Positions 6,695-15,554 of a DNA stretch of 64,000 bases are shown in pieces. Below the pieces are notes generated by a model that made no database searches, was not told the DNA's origin, and was given only the letters and a program-made list of their open reading frames with translations. The number at the start of each line of letters is the position of its first letter. Position 1 is the first letter of the stretch. The stretch spans positions 1 to 64,000 of the forward strand of contig JAFVSR010000063.1 in NCBI GenBank assembly GCA_017503645.1. Direction: 5' to 3'. Source of the DNA: Bacteroidaceae bacterium (GTDB lineage Bacteria > Bacteroidota > Bacteroidia > Bacteroidales > Bacteroidaceae). Both the position numbers and the translations under genes were made by a program.

Positions 6695-8697
6695 TGCGTC
6701 GTGCGGCAGTAATCCTCTATATGCTGCTCACAATGCTGCCCCTCGCCACGGCGCAGCTGAACACCGAGCGCATAATGGAGATAGGGCGCAATGCGCTCTA
6801 TTTCGAGGATTATGTGCTCTCCATCCAATATTTCAATAAGGTGGTGGAGGCAAAGCCCTTCTTGCACGAACCCTATTTCTTTCGTGGGCTTGCAAAATTT
6901 TATCTCGATGACTACAAGGGTGCCGAAAAGGACCTGGACAAGGCGATAGAGAAGAACCCTTACGTGTCGCGCAGCTACCAGTTGCGTGGTATGTGCCGTG
7001 CCAAAAGCGACAGCCTTGCGGCGGCCGAGGCCGATTTCCGTATGGCTATAAAGTATGACCCGCAGAATCCCATTCTGTGGCAGAACCTTGCAGCGACGGC
7101 ATATCAGGGTGAGCAGTGGAACAGGGCTGCCGAGGTGGTCGATTCTCTGCTGCTCTTTGCGCCGCGCTACACCACGGCCTATCTTATGAGGGCGCAGATA
7201 GCAATGAAGCTGAACGACAGCATCACCGCTTTTCGTATGGCCGATGAGGCCGTGAAAACCGATGCATACTCCTGCGATGTGTATGAAATGCGTGCTATGG
7301 TGAACGCCGAGTATGGTCGTTATGCCGTGGCCGAAGAGGACCTCAATACTTCCATAAGTCTTTTGCCGGGGCGTGTGGGCAGCTATGTGAACCGTGCTTT
7401 GATGCGTTACAGGCAGAACAATCTGCGTGGCGCTATGGAGGATTATGATATGGCTCTGTATGTGGAACCGGCCGATTTCATTGCGCACTACAACCGCGGA
7501 TTGTTGCGTATGCAGTTGGGCGACGACAACCGTGCAATAGAAGATTTCGACTTTGTATTGAGTGTGGACCCCGATAATACTATGGCCCGTTTCAACCGTG
7601 CCCTGCTGCACGACCAGACAGGTGATTTGCGCCGAGCTATAGACGATTACAGCCGCGTGCTTGCCGATTATCCCAATTTTGAGTATGGCTACAGATGCCG
7701 TGCGGCTGCTCGTCGCAAGGCCGGCGACATTAAGGGTGCAACAGCCGACGAGGCTTGGTTGCTGGAGCATATGACGGCTGTGCAGACAGGGCAGGCGAAA
7801 CGGGATGCCGATGCTGGCGATGATAAAACACGCAAACGCAGCGACCGCAATGTGAGCAACTATAACAAGATGATGGTTGCCGACGAGGAGTATGGCCGGA
7901 ATTATGCAACGGAGTACCGTGGCAAGGTACAGAACAGGAATATTCCTGTGGAACCCGAACCAATGTTTGCACTCACATACTACAAGGATGCGCAGGAGCT
8001 GCGTGCCCCGGCCTATTATAAACCTTTGGAGGATATGAACTCGCAGGGGCTTTTTTCGTACAAAGCTATGATAACCAACTGCGAGCGTGCGTTGGCGGCG
8101 CACGAGGTGGACAGGCATTTCACCAACATCGACAATCTGTCGAAGAGCATTGCCGAGAATCCCGAAAATATGTATTACCGCTTGTCGCGTGCACTTGATT
8201 ACTATCTTGTGCAGGACCTTGCCGCTGCCATAGACGACCTTGATGCTGCATTTATGTTGCAGGGCGATTTGTGGATAGTCTATTTCACACGTGCTTTTGT
8301 GCGCTACAAACTGCTGGAAAGCGAACAATTGGATAAAATGAATTCCGCCGGCAGCGGGGTGGCGGTAAAGCGCGAAACGGCACTGCCAAATATGAACTAT
8401 ATGCTCATAAAGAGCGATTTGGACAAGGTGGTGGAGCTTATGCCCGATTTTGCGTATGGTTACTATAATCGCGCCAATCTGCTTATGGATTTGAATGATT
8501 TCAAAGGGGCTGTTGTCGATTATACCGAAGCCATCAAAATAAACCCGCAGTTTGCCGAGGCCTATTTTAACCGTGGGCTTGCCAATATGTATATGGGTAA
8601 TACCGAGGCGGGCGCAGCCGACCTGAGCAAGGCGGGCGAGCTTGGTATATACTCGGCATATAATGCCATAAAGCGCAATAAGGAGGTTGAGGAGTAA
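6691..8697 (+). CDS. Secreted tetratricopeptide-repeat protein
   Basis: A 668-residue exported protein with an N-terminal signal peptide ending PLATA-Q, then tandem TPR units over almost the whole length. Typical repeat cores are LAKFYLDDYKGAEKDLDKAI, AHYNRGLLRMQLGDDNRAIE and, near the end, YNRANLLMDLNDFKGAVVDY. A less regular, Lys/Arg-rich region (residues about 355-470) separates an N-terminal and a C-terminal TPR block. TPRs mediate protein-protein contacts; this would act in the periplasm or at the outer membrane, with unknown partners. The start overlaps the def stop by 4 bases. No catalytic domain is recognised. Confidence 0.85.
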   Translation: MMRRAAVILYMLLTMLPLATAQLNTERIMEIGRNALYFEDYVLSIQYFNKVVEAKPFLHEPYFFRGLAKFYLDDYKGAEKDLDKAIEKNPYVSRSYQLRGMCRAKSDSLAAAEADFRMAIKYDPQNPILWQNLAATAYQGEQWNRAAEVVDSLLLFAPRYTTAYLMRAQIAMKLNDSITAFRMADEAVKTDAYSCDVYEMRAMVNAEYGRYAVAEEDLNTSISLLPGRVGSYVNRALMRYRQNNLRGAMEDYDMALYVEPADFIAHYNRGLLRMQLGDDNRAIEDFDFVLSVDPDNTMARFNRALLHDQTGDLRRAIDDYSRVLADYPNFEYGYRCRAAARRKAGDIKGATADEAWLLEHMTAVQTGQAKRDADAGDDKTRKRSDRNVSNYNKMMVADEEYGRNYATEYRGKVQNRNIPVEPEPMFALTYYKDAQELRAPAYYKPLEDMNSQGLFSYKAMITNCERALAAHEVDRHFTNIDNLSKSIAENPENMYYRLSRALDYYLVQDLAAAIDDLDAAFMLQGDLWIVYFTRAFVRYKLLESEQLDKMNSAGSGVAVKRETALPNMNYMLIKSDLDKVVELMPDFAYGYYNRANLLMDLNDFKGAVVDYTEAIKINPQFAEAYFNRGLANMYMGNTEAGAADLSKAGELGIYSAYNAIKRNKEVEE

Positions 8698-8769
8698 CCC
8701 GGTTTCTGTGATTTTTTCTTTACATAACAAAAAAAAGTTGTAAATGGGAGATTATTCTTTCGTTTTCAC

Positions 8770-8777
8770 TATCTTTG
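8770..8777 (+). promoter_or_regulatory. -7 promoter element of thrS
   Basis: TATCTTTG is a perfect match and lies about 88 bases before the ATG. The leader contains a CAGGCT/AGCCTG inverted repeat, but I see no T-box-like element. Confidence 0.6.
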
Positions 8778-8865
8778 CACTAATGTGCGAAGCAGGCTGC
8801 GCTTGGGCGTTGGATGAAAAGCCTGTTGTTTGCACCAAGTATTGATAATTAAAATTTAGATAGAT

Positions 8866-10830
8866 ATGATTAAAATTTCTTTTCCCGATGGAAATGTAAT
8901 GGAGTTTGCCGCCGAGGGTAAATCTCTTATAGAGATAATCTCGTCGGTCGATCCCAAACTCCTTAACAGCGTTGTGGCTGCAAAAGTGAATGAGAAGGTT
9001 ATAGACCTGCGCGATGTGGTTGCCGATGGCAGCGATGTGGAACTTGTGGGCATTGAGAGCAAGGAGGCTTTGCATGTGTTGCGTCACACTGCCACACATA
9101 TTATGGCCGAGGCTGTGTTGCACCTATTCCCCGAGGCCAAACTCACCATTGGCCCTGCTACAGATAATGGATTCTTCTACGATTTCGATTGCCCTCCCTT
9201 CAGCAAGGAAAATCTTGCCGACATAGAGAAGGAGATGAAGAAAATCATAAAATCGAACCCCCGCATCGAGAGAAAAACCGTATCCCGTGCCGAGGCTATC
9301 GAGATTATGAAGGCTAAAAACGAGCCTTACAAATTGGAGCTCATTGACGCCATTCCCGAAGGTGAGAATATTACAATATATTCACAAGATGATTTTGTGG
9401 ACCTTTGTATGGGCCCCCATTTGCTGAATACAAAACTTATAAAGGGCTTCAAACTGCTCTCTACATCCACTGCATATTGGCGTGCCGACAAGAACAATGC
9501 TTCGCTTGCCCGCATATACGGAACAGCCTTCTTCTCAAAAGAGGATTTGGAGGCTCACTTGGCTCACCTGGAACATATCAAGAATATCGACCACAACAAG
9601 ATTGGCCGCGAGATGGAGCTCTTTACAACCGTGGATGTGATAGGCCAGGGCTTGCCTCTGCTTATGCCCAAAGGTGCTAAGATTGTGCAGACCTTGCAGC
9701 GCTGGATAGAGGATTTGGAGGATAACGAGTGGGGCTACATTCGTACAAAAACTCCTCTTATGGCAAAGAGCGATTTGTATAAAATTTCAGGTCATTGGGA
9801 TCACTATAAGGATGGTATGTTTGTGTTAGGCGACGAGGAGACCGACAAGGAGGTATTTGCTCTGCGCCCGATGACCTGCCCCTTCCAGTACTATGTGTAT
9901 AAAGCAACACAGCACTCATACCGCGACCTGCCCTTGCGTTACAGCGAGACATCTACCCTGTTCCGCAACGAAGATTCGGGCGAGATGCACGGTCTCACAC
10001 GCGTGCGCCAGTTTACCATCAGCGAGGGACACCTCATTGTGCGCCCCGACCAGATGGTTGAGGAGTTCAAAAAGTGTCTTGCCCTTGCAAAGCACGTGAT
10101 GGTTACGCTTGGCTTGCAGGACGATGTCACATATGTACTTGCAAAATGGGACCCCGAGAACCGTGCAAAATATATAGGCGAAGCCGATGTGTGGGAGGCT
10201 ACACAGCAACATATACGCGAAATGCTTGTGGAACTCGACATTCCTTTTGTTGAGGAGACGGGTGGTGCTGCGTTCTATGGCCCCAAGGTGGATATCAATG
10301 CCAAAAATGTATATGGCAAGGAGGATACAATGATTACTGTTCAGTGGGATGCTCTGCTTGCCGCGCAGTTTGATATGTTCTACATAGACCAGAATGGCGA
10401 GAAGGCGCGCCCCTACATCATCCACCGCACAAGTATGGGTTGCTACGAGCGCACACTTGCTTGGCTCATTGAGAAATATGAGGGCAAGTTCCCCACTTGG
10501 TTGTGCCCCGAACAGGTGCGTGTGCTCCCTATCTCGGAGAAATATGGCGAATATGCACACAAGGTGGCTGCCGAGCTTAAAAAGAACGGCATCCTCTGCT
10601 CGGTTGACAACCGTTCCGAAAAGATTGGCTACAAGATTCGCGATGCCCGCAATAACCGCATTCCTTATATGCTTGTGCTTGGCCAGCAGGAGGAGGAGAT
10701 GGACACAGTGGCAGTGCGCAGTCGCTTTGCCGGCGACGAGGGCGTGAAACCCGTTGCCGACTTCATTGCAGCCATTACCGAGGAGATTCGTACCAGAACA
10801 ATCCGCAAAGAGGTGGCACCTGCCAACTAA
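8866..10830 (+). CDS. thrS: Threonine--tRNA ligase
   Basis: A 654-residue class II aminoacyl-tRNA synthetase of full length. Domain order is standard: N-terminal TGS domain (residues 1-62, MIKISFPDGNVMEFAAEGKS), editing domain with HTATHIMAEAV (around 70) plus the later CMGPHLLNT segment, catalytic core with LRPMTCPFQYYVYK (zinc-binding Cys) and IHRTSMGCYERTLAWLIE (motif 3), and C-terminal anticodon-binding domain ending in VRTRTIRK-like basic residues. It has its own promoter and a strong terminator after the stop, so it is uncoupled from infC-rpmI-rplT even though the gene order is conserved. Confidence 0.97.
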   Translation: MIKISFPDGNVMEFAAEGKSLIEIISSVDPKLLNSVVAAKVNEKVIDLRDVVADGSDVELVGIESKEALHVLRHTATHIMAEAVLHLFPEAKLTIGPATDNGFFYDFDCPPFSKENLADIEKEMKKIIKSNPRIERKTVSRAEAIEIMKAKNEPYKLELIDAIPEGENITIYSQDDFVDLCMGPHLLNTKLIKGFKLLSTSTAYWRADKNNASLARIYGTAFFSKEDLEAHLAHLEHIKNIDHNKIGREMELFTTVDVIGQGLPLLMPKGAKIVQTLQRWIEDLEDNEWGYIRTKTPLMAKSDLYKISGHWDHYKDGMFVLGDEETDKEVFALRPMTCPFQYYVYKATQHSYRDLPLRYSETSTLFRNEDSGEMHGLTRVRQFTISEGHLIVRPDQMVEEFKKCLALAKHVMVTLGLQDDVTYVLAKWDPENRAKYIGEADVWEATQQHIREMLVELDIPFVEETGGAAFYGPKVDINAKNVYGKEDTMITVQWDALLAAQFDMFYIDQNGEKARPYIIHRTSMGCYERTLAWLIEKYEGKFPTWLCPEQVRVLPISEKYGEYAHKVAAELKKNGILCSVDNRSEKIGYKIRDARNNRIPYMLVLGQQEEEMDTVAVRSRFAGDEGVKPVADFIAAITEEIRTRTIRKEVAPAN

Positions 10831-10838
10831 CCGTTTAT

Positions 10839-10880
10839 AGCAAAATCCAAGCCGTGGAGCTTGGATTTTGCTCTTTTTTT
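10839..10880 (+). terminator. Intrinsic terminator of thrS
   Basis: A 14-bp stem (AGCAAAATCCAAGC / GCTTGGATTTTGCT) with a 6-base loop is followed by CTTTTTTT, 8 bases after the stop. Confidence 0.9.
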
Positions 10881-10932
10881 GCCCGCGCGAGAGGGAATTT
10901 TTCAATTTTTTGTAAAAAAAAGAGCGAACCTC

Positions 10933-10963
10933 TTCGTAATGTGGTAAATAAGTCGTAAATTTG
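10933..10963 (+). promoter_or_regulatory. Promoter of infC-rpmI-rplT
   Basis: TTCG at 10933-10936 and TAAATTTG at 10956-10963 are spaced by 19 bases, which fits the Bacteroidota pattern. The ATG of infC is about 62 bases downstream. Confidence 0.65.
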
Positions 10964-11025
10964 CGACGTTTTTTCAGCAGAATAAGAACAAAGAATAATT
11001 TAAGTACTTTACCTAAACCTAATTA

Positions 11026-11604
11026 ATGAAGAACGACAACATTAAGAATCAATATCGTATAAACGAGCAGATTCGTGCAAACGAGGTGCGCATCGTGGGC
11101 GATGATGTAGAATCTATGGTGCTCCCCTTGAGCAAGGCGCTTGACCTCGCCGATGAAAAAGGTCTCGATTTGGTGGAGATATCTCCCACAGCAAATCCCC
11201 CTGTGTGCCGTTTGATTGAGTACTCAAAGTTTCTTTATCAGTTGAAAAAACGCCAGAAAGAGCAGAAGGCGAAACAGGTGAAGATTGATGTCAAGGAGAT
11301 TCGTTTCGGCCCCCAGACCGACGACCACGACTACAATTTCAAATTGAAGCACGCTATCAGCTTCCTGCAGGACGGTGACAAGGTTAAGGCTTATGTCTTT
11401 TTCAAAGGCCGCTCAATCCTCTTCAAGGAGCAGGGTGAAATTCTATTGCTTCGCTTTGCGAAGGATTTGGAGGATTATGGCAAGCTCGATATGATGCCCG
11501 TGCTCGAGGGAAAGCGTATGACAATTATGGTGTCGCCCAAAAAGGCAACTCCTGCAAAGAAGGAGAAACCCGCCAAGCCCGAAGCGCCTAAAACAGAAGA
11601 ATAA
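11026..11604 (+). CDS. infC: Translation initiation factor IF-3
   Basis: A 192-residue IF-3. The N-terminal domain opens with [18 protein letters not shown] and contains [19 protein letters not shown]; the Lys-rich linker [20 protein letters not shown] joins the C-terminal ribosome-binding domain. A short Ala/Lys/Pro-rich tail follows. It starts at an ordinary ATG, not the AUU-type start used for autoregulation in E. coli, and no upstream start is plausible. It heads the infC-rpmI-rplT operon, and L35 follows after 60 bases. Confidence 0.96.
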   Translation: MKNDNIKNQYRINEQIRANEVRIVGDDVESMVLPLSKALDLADEKGLDLVEISPTANPPVCRLIEYSKFLYQLKKRQKEQKAKQVKIDVKEIRFGPQTDDHDYNFKLKHAISFLQDGDKVKAYVFFKGRSILFKEQGEILLLRFAKDLEDYGKLDMMPVLEGKRMTIMVSPKKATPAKKEKPAKPEAPKTEE

Positions 11605-11664
11605 AAAGCGAGTAGTGTTGGATAGTACGCTACCGATGATTATTAACTATAAATTTTTTATAAA

Positions 11665-11862
11665 ATGCCAAAAGTTAAAACTAACTCCGGTGCCAAAAAA
11701 AGATTCGCTCTTACCGGAACAGGTAAAATTAAAAGAAAACATGCTTATCACAGTCACATCCTGACTAAAAAGACAAAGAAGCAGAAGAGAAACCTTGTAC
11801 ACTTTACAACCCTCGATTCTGCCAATGTTAAGAGTGTTAAGGAATTGTTGTCATTGCGTTAA
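11665..11862 (+). CDS. rpmI: 50S ribosomal protein L35
   Basis: A 65-residue, highly basic protein with the L35 signature [20 protein letters not shown] and the internal [20 protein letters not shown] stretch. It lies between infC and rplT in the universally conserved order. The codon choice (AAA, AGA) differs from neighbours, as is usual for small ribosomal proteins in this group. Confidence 0.97.
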   Translation: MPKVKTNSGAKKRFALTGTGKIKRKHAYHSHILTKKTKKQKRNLVHFTTLDSANVKSVKELLSLR

Positions 11863-11941
11863 GTATTGTATTATTAACCGAATGTATTAGCTACCAAGCT
11901 CGTTAAAATGAACGGCGCTAACATTCAAAAGATTTAAAACT

Positions 11942-12289
11942 ATGCCAAGATCAGTAAATCACGTTGCTTCAAGAGCAAGAAGAAAGAAAATTTTAGGTTT
12001 GACCAGAGGTTACTTTGGTGCAAGAAAAAATGTGTGGACAGTTGCCAAGAATACTTGGGAGAAAGGTCTTACTTATGCATTCCGCGACCGTCGTAACAAG
12101 AAACGCGAGTTCCGCGCATTGTGGATTCAGCGTATCAACGCAGCCGCTCGTTTGGAGGGTCTTTCATACTCACAGTTGATGGGTGCTCTTCACAAGGCCG
12201 GTATCGAGATTAACCGTAAGGTTCTTGCCGACCTCGCTATGAACAATCCCGCAGCTTTCAAAGCTATCGTGGATAAGGTGAAGAAGTAA
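11942..12289 (+). CDS. rplT: 50S ribosomal protein L20
   Basis: A 115-residue protein with the L20 signature [20 protein letters not shown] and [21 protein letters not shown]20 binds 23S rRNA early in assembly and in other bacteria represses its own operon. The 79-base gap from rpmI could hold a regulatory structure, but I see no convincing one. A strong terminator follows. Confidence 0.97.
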   Translation: MPRSVNHVASRARRKKILGLTRGYFGARKNVWTVAKNTWEKGLTYAFRDRRNKKREFRALWIQRINAAARLEGLSYSQLMGALHKAGIEINRKVLADLAMNNPAAFKAIVDKVKK

Positions 12290-12304
12290 TTTAACCTTTC
12301 ATAG

Positions 12305-12346
12305 AACACAAAACCAACCAAGTCATTGGTTGGTTTTGTGTTTTTA
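12305..12346 (+). terminator. Intrinsic terminator of the infC-rpmI-rplT operon
   Basis: Arms AACACAAAACCAACCAA and TTGGTTGGTTTTGTGTT with a 4-base loop are followed by a short T-run, 15 bases after the rplT stop. Confidence 0.9.
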
Positions 12347-12418
12347 TACCCATAAGCCTGTTTATTTGCCGTAATAATTGTGATAATATATTAAAATGCG
12401 AAAAAAAAGGTGCGAATG

Positions 12419-12450
12419 ATTGTTTGTATATAAAAAGTAATATATATTTG
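12419..12450 (+). promoter_or_regulatory. Promoter of the 6S-like small RNA
   Basis: ATTG at 12419-12422 and TATATTTG at 12443-12450 are 20 bases apart, a close match to the consensus. The predicted start, 6-7 bases downstream, coincides with the first base of the terminal stem of the RNA. Confidence 0.7.
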
Positions 12451-12455
12451 TAATA

Positions 12456-12641
12456 GGTTTTGCTGTACGAACGACTGGGAAACTCATCAATTTTACTTAG
12501 AAACCGAGATAAGCTTCTGTTTCCAATGGCGGGCCACAACCTTCGGGTAGCTTTCGAGAGCCGGTGGATTACAAAGGATAAGGGCACTCAAATCATTTTT
12601 TCTCGGAGTTTCATCGTTCTCGTCGTGCAGCAAAACTTTTG
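12456..12641 (+). ncRNA. Structured small RNA, probable 6S RNA (Bacteroidales-1-like)
   Basis: There is no credible protein gene between rplT and the hexosaminidase. A segment of about 185 bases starts at a good promoter and is closed by long-range pairing: GTTTTGCTGTAC (12457-12468) with GTGCAGCAAAAC (12625-12636), then GAACG (12469-12473) with CGTTC (12615-12619) across a 5-base bulge, then GAAACTC (12479-12485) with GAGTTTC (12606-12612). An unpaired central region and an apical, GC-richer part follow. The 3' end runs into a T-rich stretch. The size and the closing stem/bubble plan match 6S RNA, the RNA polymerase-binding regulator. From memory, a Bacteroidales RNA motif is known downstream of L20 genes; I cannot confirm identity without a covariance search. 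Confidence 0.68.
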
Positions 12642-12650
12642 TTTTATATG

Positions 12651-12690
12651 CAAGCAGCAGGAGCACCCCACGGGGTGCTCCTGCTGCTTG
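12651..12690. terminator. Long GC-rich hairpin between the small RNA and the hexosaminidase gene
   Basis: A perfect 19-bp inverted repeat (12651-12669 / 12672-12690) starts CAAGCAGCAGGAGCACCCC. It lies 18 bases past the hexosaminidase stop on the minus strand and just past the small RNA on the plus strand. Neither side has a classic T-run, so it may be a Rho-independent-like or processing hairpin for both units. Confidence 0.6.
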
Positions 12691-12708
12691 TGTGTAGTTG
12701 TGTACCTA

Positions 12709-14322
12709 TCATCTCCGGAATATTTCGAATGGTACGCGCAGTGATACTCCGCTTTTAATAAGGTCGTTGATGTTGGGTAGCAGACGTTGCTTGAAGCTCT
12801 CCCAACTGCGACGGGGCGCTTCGCTCCAGCCTGCTTCGGCAAGGGCAAGGGCGCGAGGGAATGCCATATATGTCAGGCGGTTTATGTCGCGTATGGCTTC
12901 GGCCCACAGGGTACCCATTATGCCAATTATATGGCTCTGTTCTCCTGCCGGTAGGTTGTATCCGGGCTCGAGTGCGTAGGTCTGCTCAAGGGTGGTAACC
13001 GGCATTCCCCAATTGCCGAATTCGGGCAGGTCGCCCTTGTATTGCGGGTAGTCGAGGTATGCGTGTTCCCCAGGTGCCATAATGAGGTTGTGCCCGTGTT
13101 TGCGGGTGAGCTCTATGCATTTAGGTGTGAGTGCATTGCGCCAGGTAACGAGCGTTACATCGGCGGGGTAGGGGAATAGGTAGTCGTTTGCGGGTGGGTA
13201 TATGTTGTCGAGTTCGCACCAAAGTATAGGCTTTTTGCCGTTTTGGCGAACGAGGGCAAGCATCTTCCCGAAAAATAGGTTCATCAATTCCTCGGGGCTG
13301 TTGTATCCGCTCTTTTTCATCAGGGCGATGCAACTGTCGCACTTTGCCCAATTGGCATTAATGGCGGCTTCGTCGCCACCTAAATGTATATACTGCGATG
13401 GAAATATCTCGGCAAGTTCCTTGAATATGTCGGCGTATATGGTGTATGTGCTTTCGTTGCAGGCGCATAACATTCTGTTTGTGGTTTCGCCAAGGTCTAT
13501 TACGCTGTTGTGCAGGAAGGGGCACCCTGCGTGGGGGTAGGCTGCAAGGAAAGCGGCCGAGTGCCCCGGGATATCAAGCTCGGGGATTACTTCTATGCCG
13601 CGTATGGCTGCATATTCCACAATCTCTTTGAGTTCTTCCTGTGTGTAAAAACCGTTGTCGGGGCCTTGTGGCCCTCCTTTGACGTTGCGAAAGGCCCCTT
13701 TGGCTGTGAGTTGCGGGTGGCTTTTTATCTCCACGCGCCAGCCTTGGTCGTCGGTGAGGTGCAGCTGCAGTATGTTGTATTTGTATTTGGCTATTTGGTC
13801 TATGAAGAACTTTACATCGTTTACAGGGATGAAGTGTCGTGCAGGGTCTATCATTATTGCGCGGTGGTGGTAGCGTGGATAGTCGTCTATCGAGAGGCAG
13901 GCTATCTTTTTGCTTGCGCTGTTTATATAGTCGCCAAGCATAATTTGTTCCATTGTTTGCACTGCGCGCAGTAATGCGGTTTCGGTGCTGCCCTTTATGT
14001 GTATGCCTTTGGGGGTGATTTCTATTGTGTAGTGTTCGTCGCCTTGCAGTGTGGTGTCGGTTTCAATAACTATGTTACCCTTCTCTGCAACTGGTACTGC
14101 GGCACCGGTGTGTTTCTCGATGCTTTTTTGCAGTTCTTTGATGCAGTGCGAATCGCGTGCCAGCGTTGTTTTAATGGCGCTTTTCTTGTCGATACTGTAT
14201 GTGCGGCCTTTGGTGCATACTTCAACCTTGTTTGGTATGGGGATGAGCGCATCCAATGGACCTTGCGCCGTTGCGTTTGCTGTAAATAGTACTATGAATA
14301 GTGTCAGTAAAACCGTTCTCAT
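12709..14322 (-). CDS. Glycoside hydrolase family 20 beta-N-acetylhexosaminidase
   Basis: A 537-residue exported enzyme that removes terminal beta-linked GlcNAc/GalNAc. The start at 14322 gives a good signal peptide (MRTVLLTLFIVLFTANATA-Q). A GH20b-type N-terminal domain is followed by the TIM barrel with DDQGWRVEIKSHPQL, DIPGHSAAF and HLGGDEA, the last carrying the Asp-Glu catalytic pair at about residue 317. GTLWAEAIRD near the C-terminus is also typical. The start overlaps the mltG stop by 4 bases (ATGA), so the two are translationally coupled. The link to a peptidoglycan-cleaving enzyme makes wall-derived or host-glycan GlcNAc release plausible; the true substrate is not determined. Confidence 0.9.
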   Translation of the reverse strand: MRTVLLTLFIVLFTANATAQGPLDALIPIPNKVEVCTKGRTYSIDKKSAIKTTLARDSHCIKELQKSIEKHTGAAVPVAEKGNIVIETDTTLQGDEHYTIEITPKGIHIKGSTETALLRAVQTMEQIMLGDYINSASKKIACLSIDDYPRYHHRAIMIDPARHFIPVNDVKFFIDQIAKYKYNILQLHLTDDQGWRVEIKSHPQLTAKGAFRNVKGGPQGPDNGFYTQEELKEIVEYAAIRGIEVIPELDIPGHSAAFLAAYPHAGCPFLHNSVIDLGETTNRMLCACNESTYTIYADIFKELAEIFPSQYIHLGGDEAAINANWAKCDSCIALMKKSGYNSPEELMNLFFGKMLALVRQNGKKPILWCELDNIYPPANDYLFPYPADVTLVTWRNALTPKCIELTRKHGHNLIMAPGEHAYLDYPQYKGDLPEFGNWGMPVTTLEQTYALEPGYNLPAGEQSHIIGIMGTLWAEAIRDINRLTYMAFPRALALAEAGWSEAPRRSWESFKQRLLPNINDLIKSGVSLRVPFEIFRR

Positions 14323-15344
14323 TTCTTTATGTTTAGTTTGTTCAGTGCTTGTTGGTAACGTTGTGCGTTGGCATTGTGCTGTGCAAGTGTGGTGGCGAAA
14401 TTGTGCGTGCCCGAAAAATCCTCTTTTGCACACATATATATATAATTATGCTTTGCGTGGTTAAGCACACTCTCTATTGCCTGTATGGTGGGTATGCGTA
14501 TGGGGCCCGGAGGCAGGCCTTTATATTTATATGTGTTGTACGGAGAATCAATCTCCAGGTCTTTTTTAAGGATGCGCTTGCGTGTGAAATCGCCCAATGC
14601 GTATTTTACGGTGGGGTCGGCTTGCAGGGGAATCCCGCGCTTCAAGCGGTTAATGTACAGTCCGGCAACTATGGGCTTCTCTTTGTCGTTATTGGTCTCT
14701 TCGTCTACTATGGAAGCCAGCGTGGCCACCTCCTCTATGCTTAGCCCTATGGCTTTTGCCTTTGCACGGCGGCTGTCGTTCCAGAAGATATCGTGCTCGC
14801 GCAACATTCTTGCCATAAAGCGCTCGGGTGCGATGTTCCAATAGAGCTCGTATGTGTTGGGGATGAAGAGACCGGGTAGGGTGGCTGTGCTGTACCCCAC
14901 ACGACGGTAGTATAGGTGGTTTAGGGCAAAGTGCGCGATGGATGCCGAATCTATCATCAACTGTTTGCTCACTGTTGATACCAACTGCTCCACGGTGCGT
15001 GTGGCAGGTATCGTTACCATAACGGGTGTCTGTTGGTTGCTTACAATGCGGCGGTAGAGGCTGTGCATATCGTCGCCGTCGTATATGGCGAAACGGCCTG
15101 TGCGTTTTTGCTTGTTCAGGTTGTTGTGCTTGGCCAGAATCTTAAAACCAAGCATAATGCGCGGGTTGGCCGCCTCTTCTATCTTTCTTATGATACTTTC
15201 GGCTGTATCAGATGGGTAGATGTAGATGTATGCGGTTTCGTCTATATTTACTACTGCCCCTTTTAATATGTAGTGACCGAATGCAGCAACCCCTATAACA
15301 GCTAAACTCAAAATGGTTGCTGCAATAATTATTATTCGTTTCAT
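14319..15344 (-). CDS. mltG: Endolytic transglycosylase MltG
   Basis: A 341-residue inner-membrane protein with one N-terminal membrane segment (residues 4-25) and a periplasmic YceG domain. MltG cleaves nascent peptidoglycan strands and sets their length. Visible signatures are LPGLFIPNTYELYWN (about residues 156-170), LASIVDEETNN with the conserved Glu of the SIVxxET motif at residue 216, NRLKRGIPLQADPTVKYALG, and LPPGPIRIPTIQAIESVL near the C-terminus. It is the first gene of a two-gene minus-strand operon with the hexosaminidase and has its own promoter at 15372-15402. Confidence 0.94.
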   Translation of the reverse strand: MKRIIIIAATILSLAVIGVAAFGHYILKGAVVNIDETAYIYIYPSDTAESIIRKIEEAANPRIMLGFKILAKHNNLNKQKRTGRFAIYDGDDMHSLYRRIVSNQQTPVMVTIPATRTVEQLVSTVSKQLMIDSASIAHFALNHLYYRRVGYSTATLPGLFIPNTYELYWNIAPERFMARMLREHDIFWNDSRRAKAKAIGLSIEEVATLASIVDEETNNDKEKPIVAGLYINRLKRGIPLQADPTVKYALGDFTRKRILKKDLEIDSPYNTYKYKGLPPGPIRIPTIQAIESVLNHAKHNYIYMCAKEDFSGTHNFATTLAQHNANAQRYQQALNKLNIKK

Positions 15345-15371
15345 TTTATTTTTAGTTTTATGCTTTGGTTG

Positions 15372-15402
15372 CGAAGATAACCTAATATGCTTAATTGGGC
15401 AA
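15372..15402 (-). promoter_or_regulatory. Promoter of mltG-hexosaminidase operon
   Basis: The minus strand shows TTG at 15402-15400 and TATCTTCG at 15379-15372, separated by 20 bases. The ATG lies 27 bases beyond the -7 element. Confidence 0.65.
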
Positions 15403-15474
15403 GTTGCTTATGCGAAATGTCTTTAGGGCCTAAACTTTTTTGCGTAAAAAGATATAAAATTTTATTTGTTTGAT

Positions 15475-15482
15475 TATATTTG
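15475..15482 (+). promoter_or_regulatory. -7 promoter element of the polysaccharide export genes
   Basis: TATATTTG is an exact match and lies about 72 bases upstream of the export lipoprotein ATG. No clear -33 element is seen in this AT-rich stretch. Confidence 0.55.
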
Positions 15483-15554
15483 CAAAATATTTGGGTATTT
15501 GTGCTTGTATGGCGATACCTAAGTTGTTCGTGCAATAAATATAATAGAAAATAT

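Noticed and set aside
6613..8730. A 705-codon open frame on the minus strand opposite the TPR gene
   Set aside because: It mirrors the TPR gene and overlaps part of def. The translation is His/Ile/Val-rich with no domain, signal or promoter, while the plus strand has clear TPR repeats. It is a shadow produced by codon bias.
8778..8865. A T-box or attenuator in the thrS leader
   Set aside because: The leader has a short inverted repeat but no T-box sequence, no specifier loop and no terminator hairpin before thrS.
9916..10905. A 329-codon minus-strand frame opposite thrS
   Set aside because: It lies inside the conserved synthetase core and extends across the thrS terminator, with no coding signature of its own.
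12290..12587. A 98-codon minus-strand frame between rplT and the hexosaminidase
   Set aside because: It runs through the rplT terminator and part of the structured RNA and its product is of no recognisable kind.
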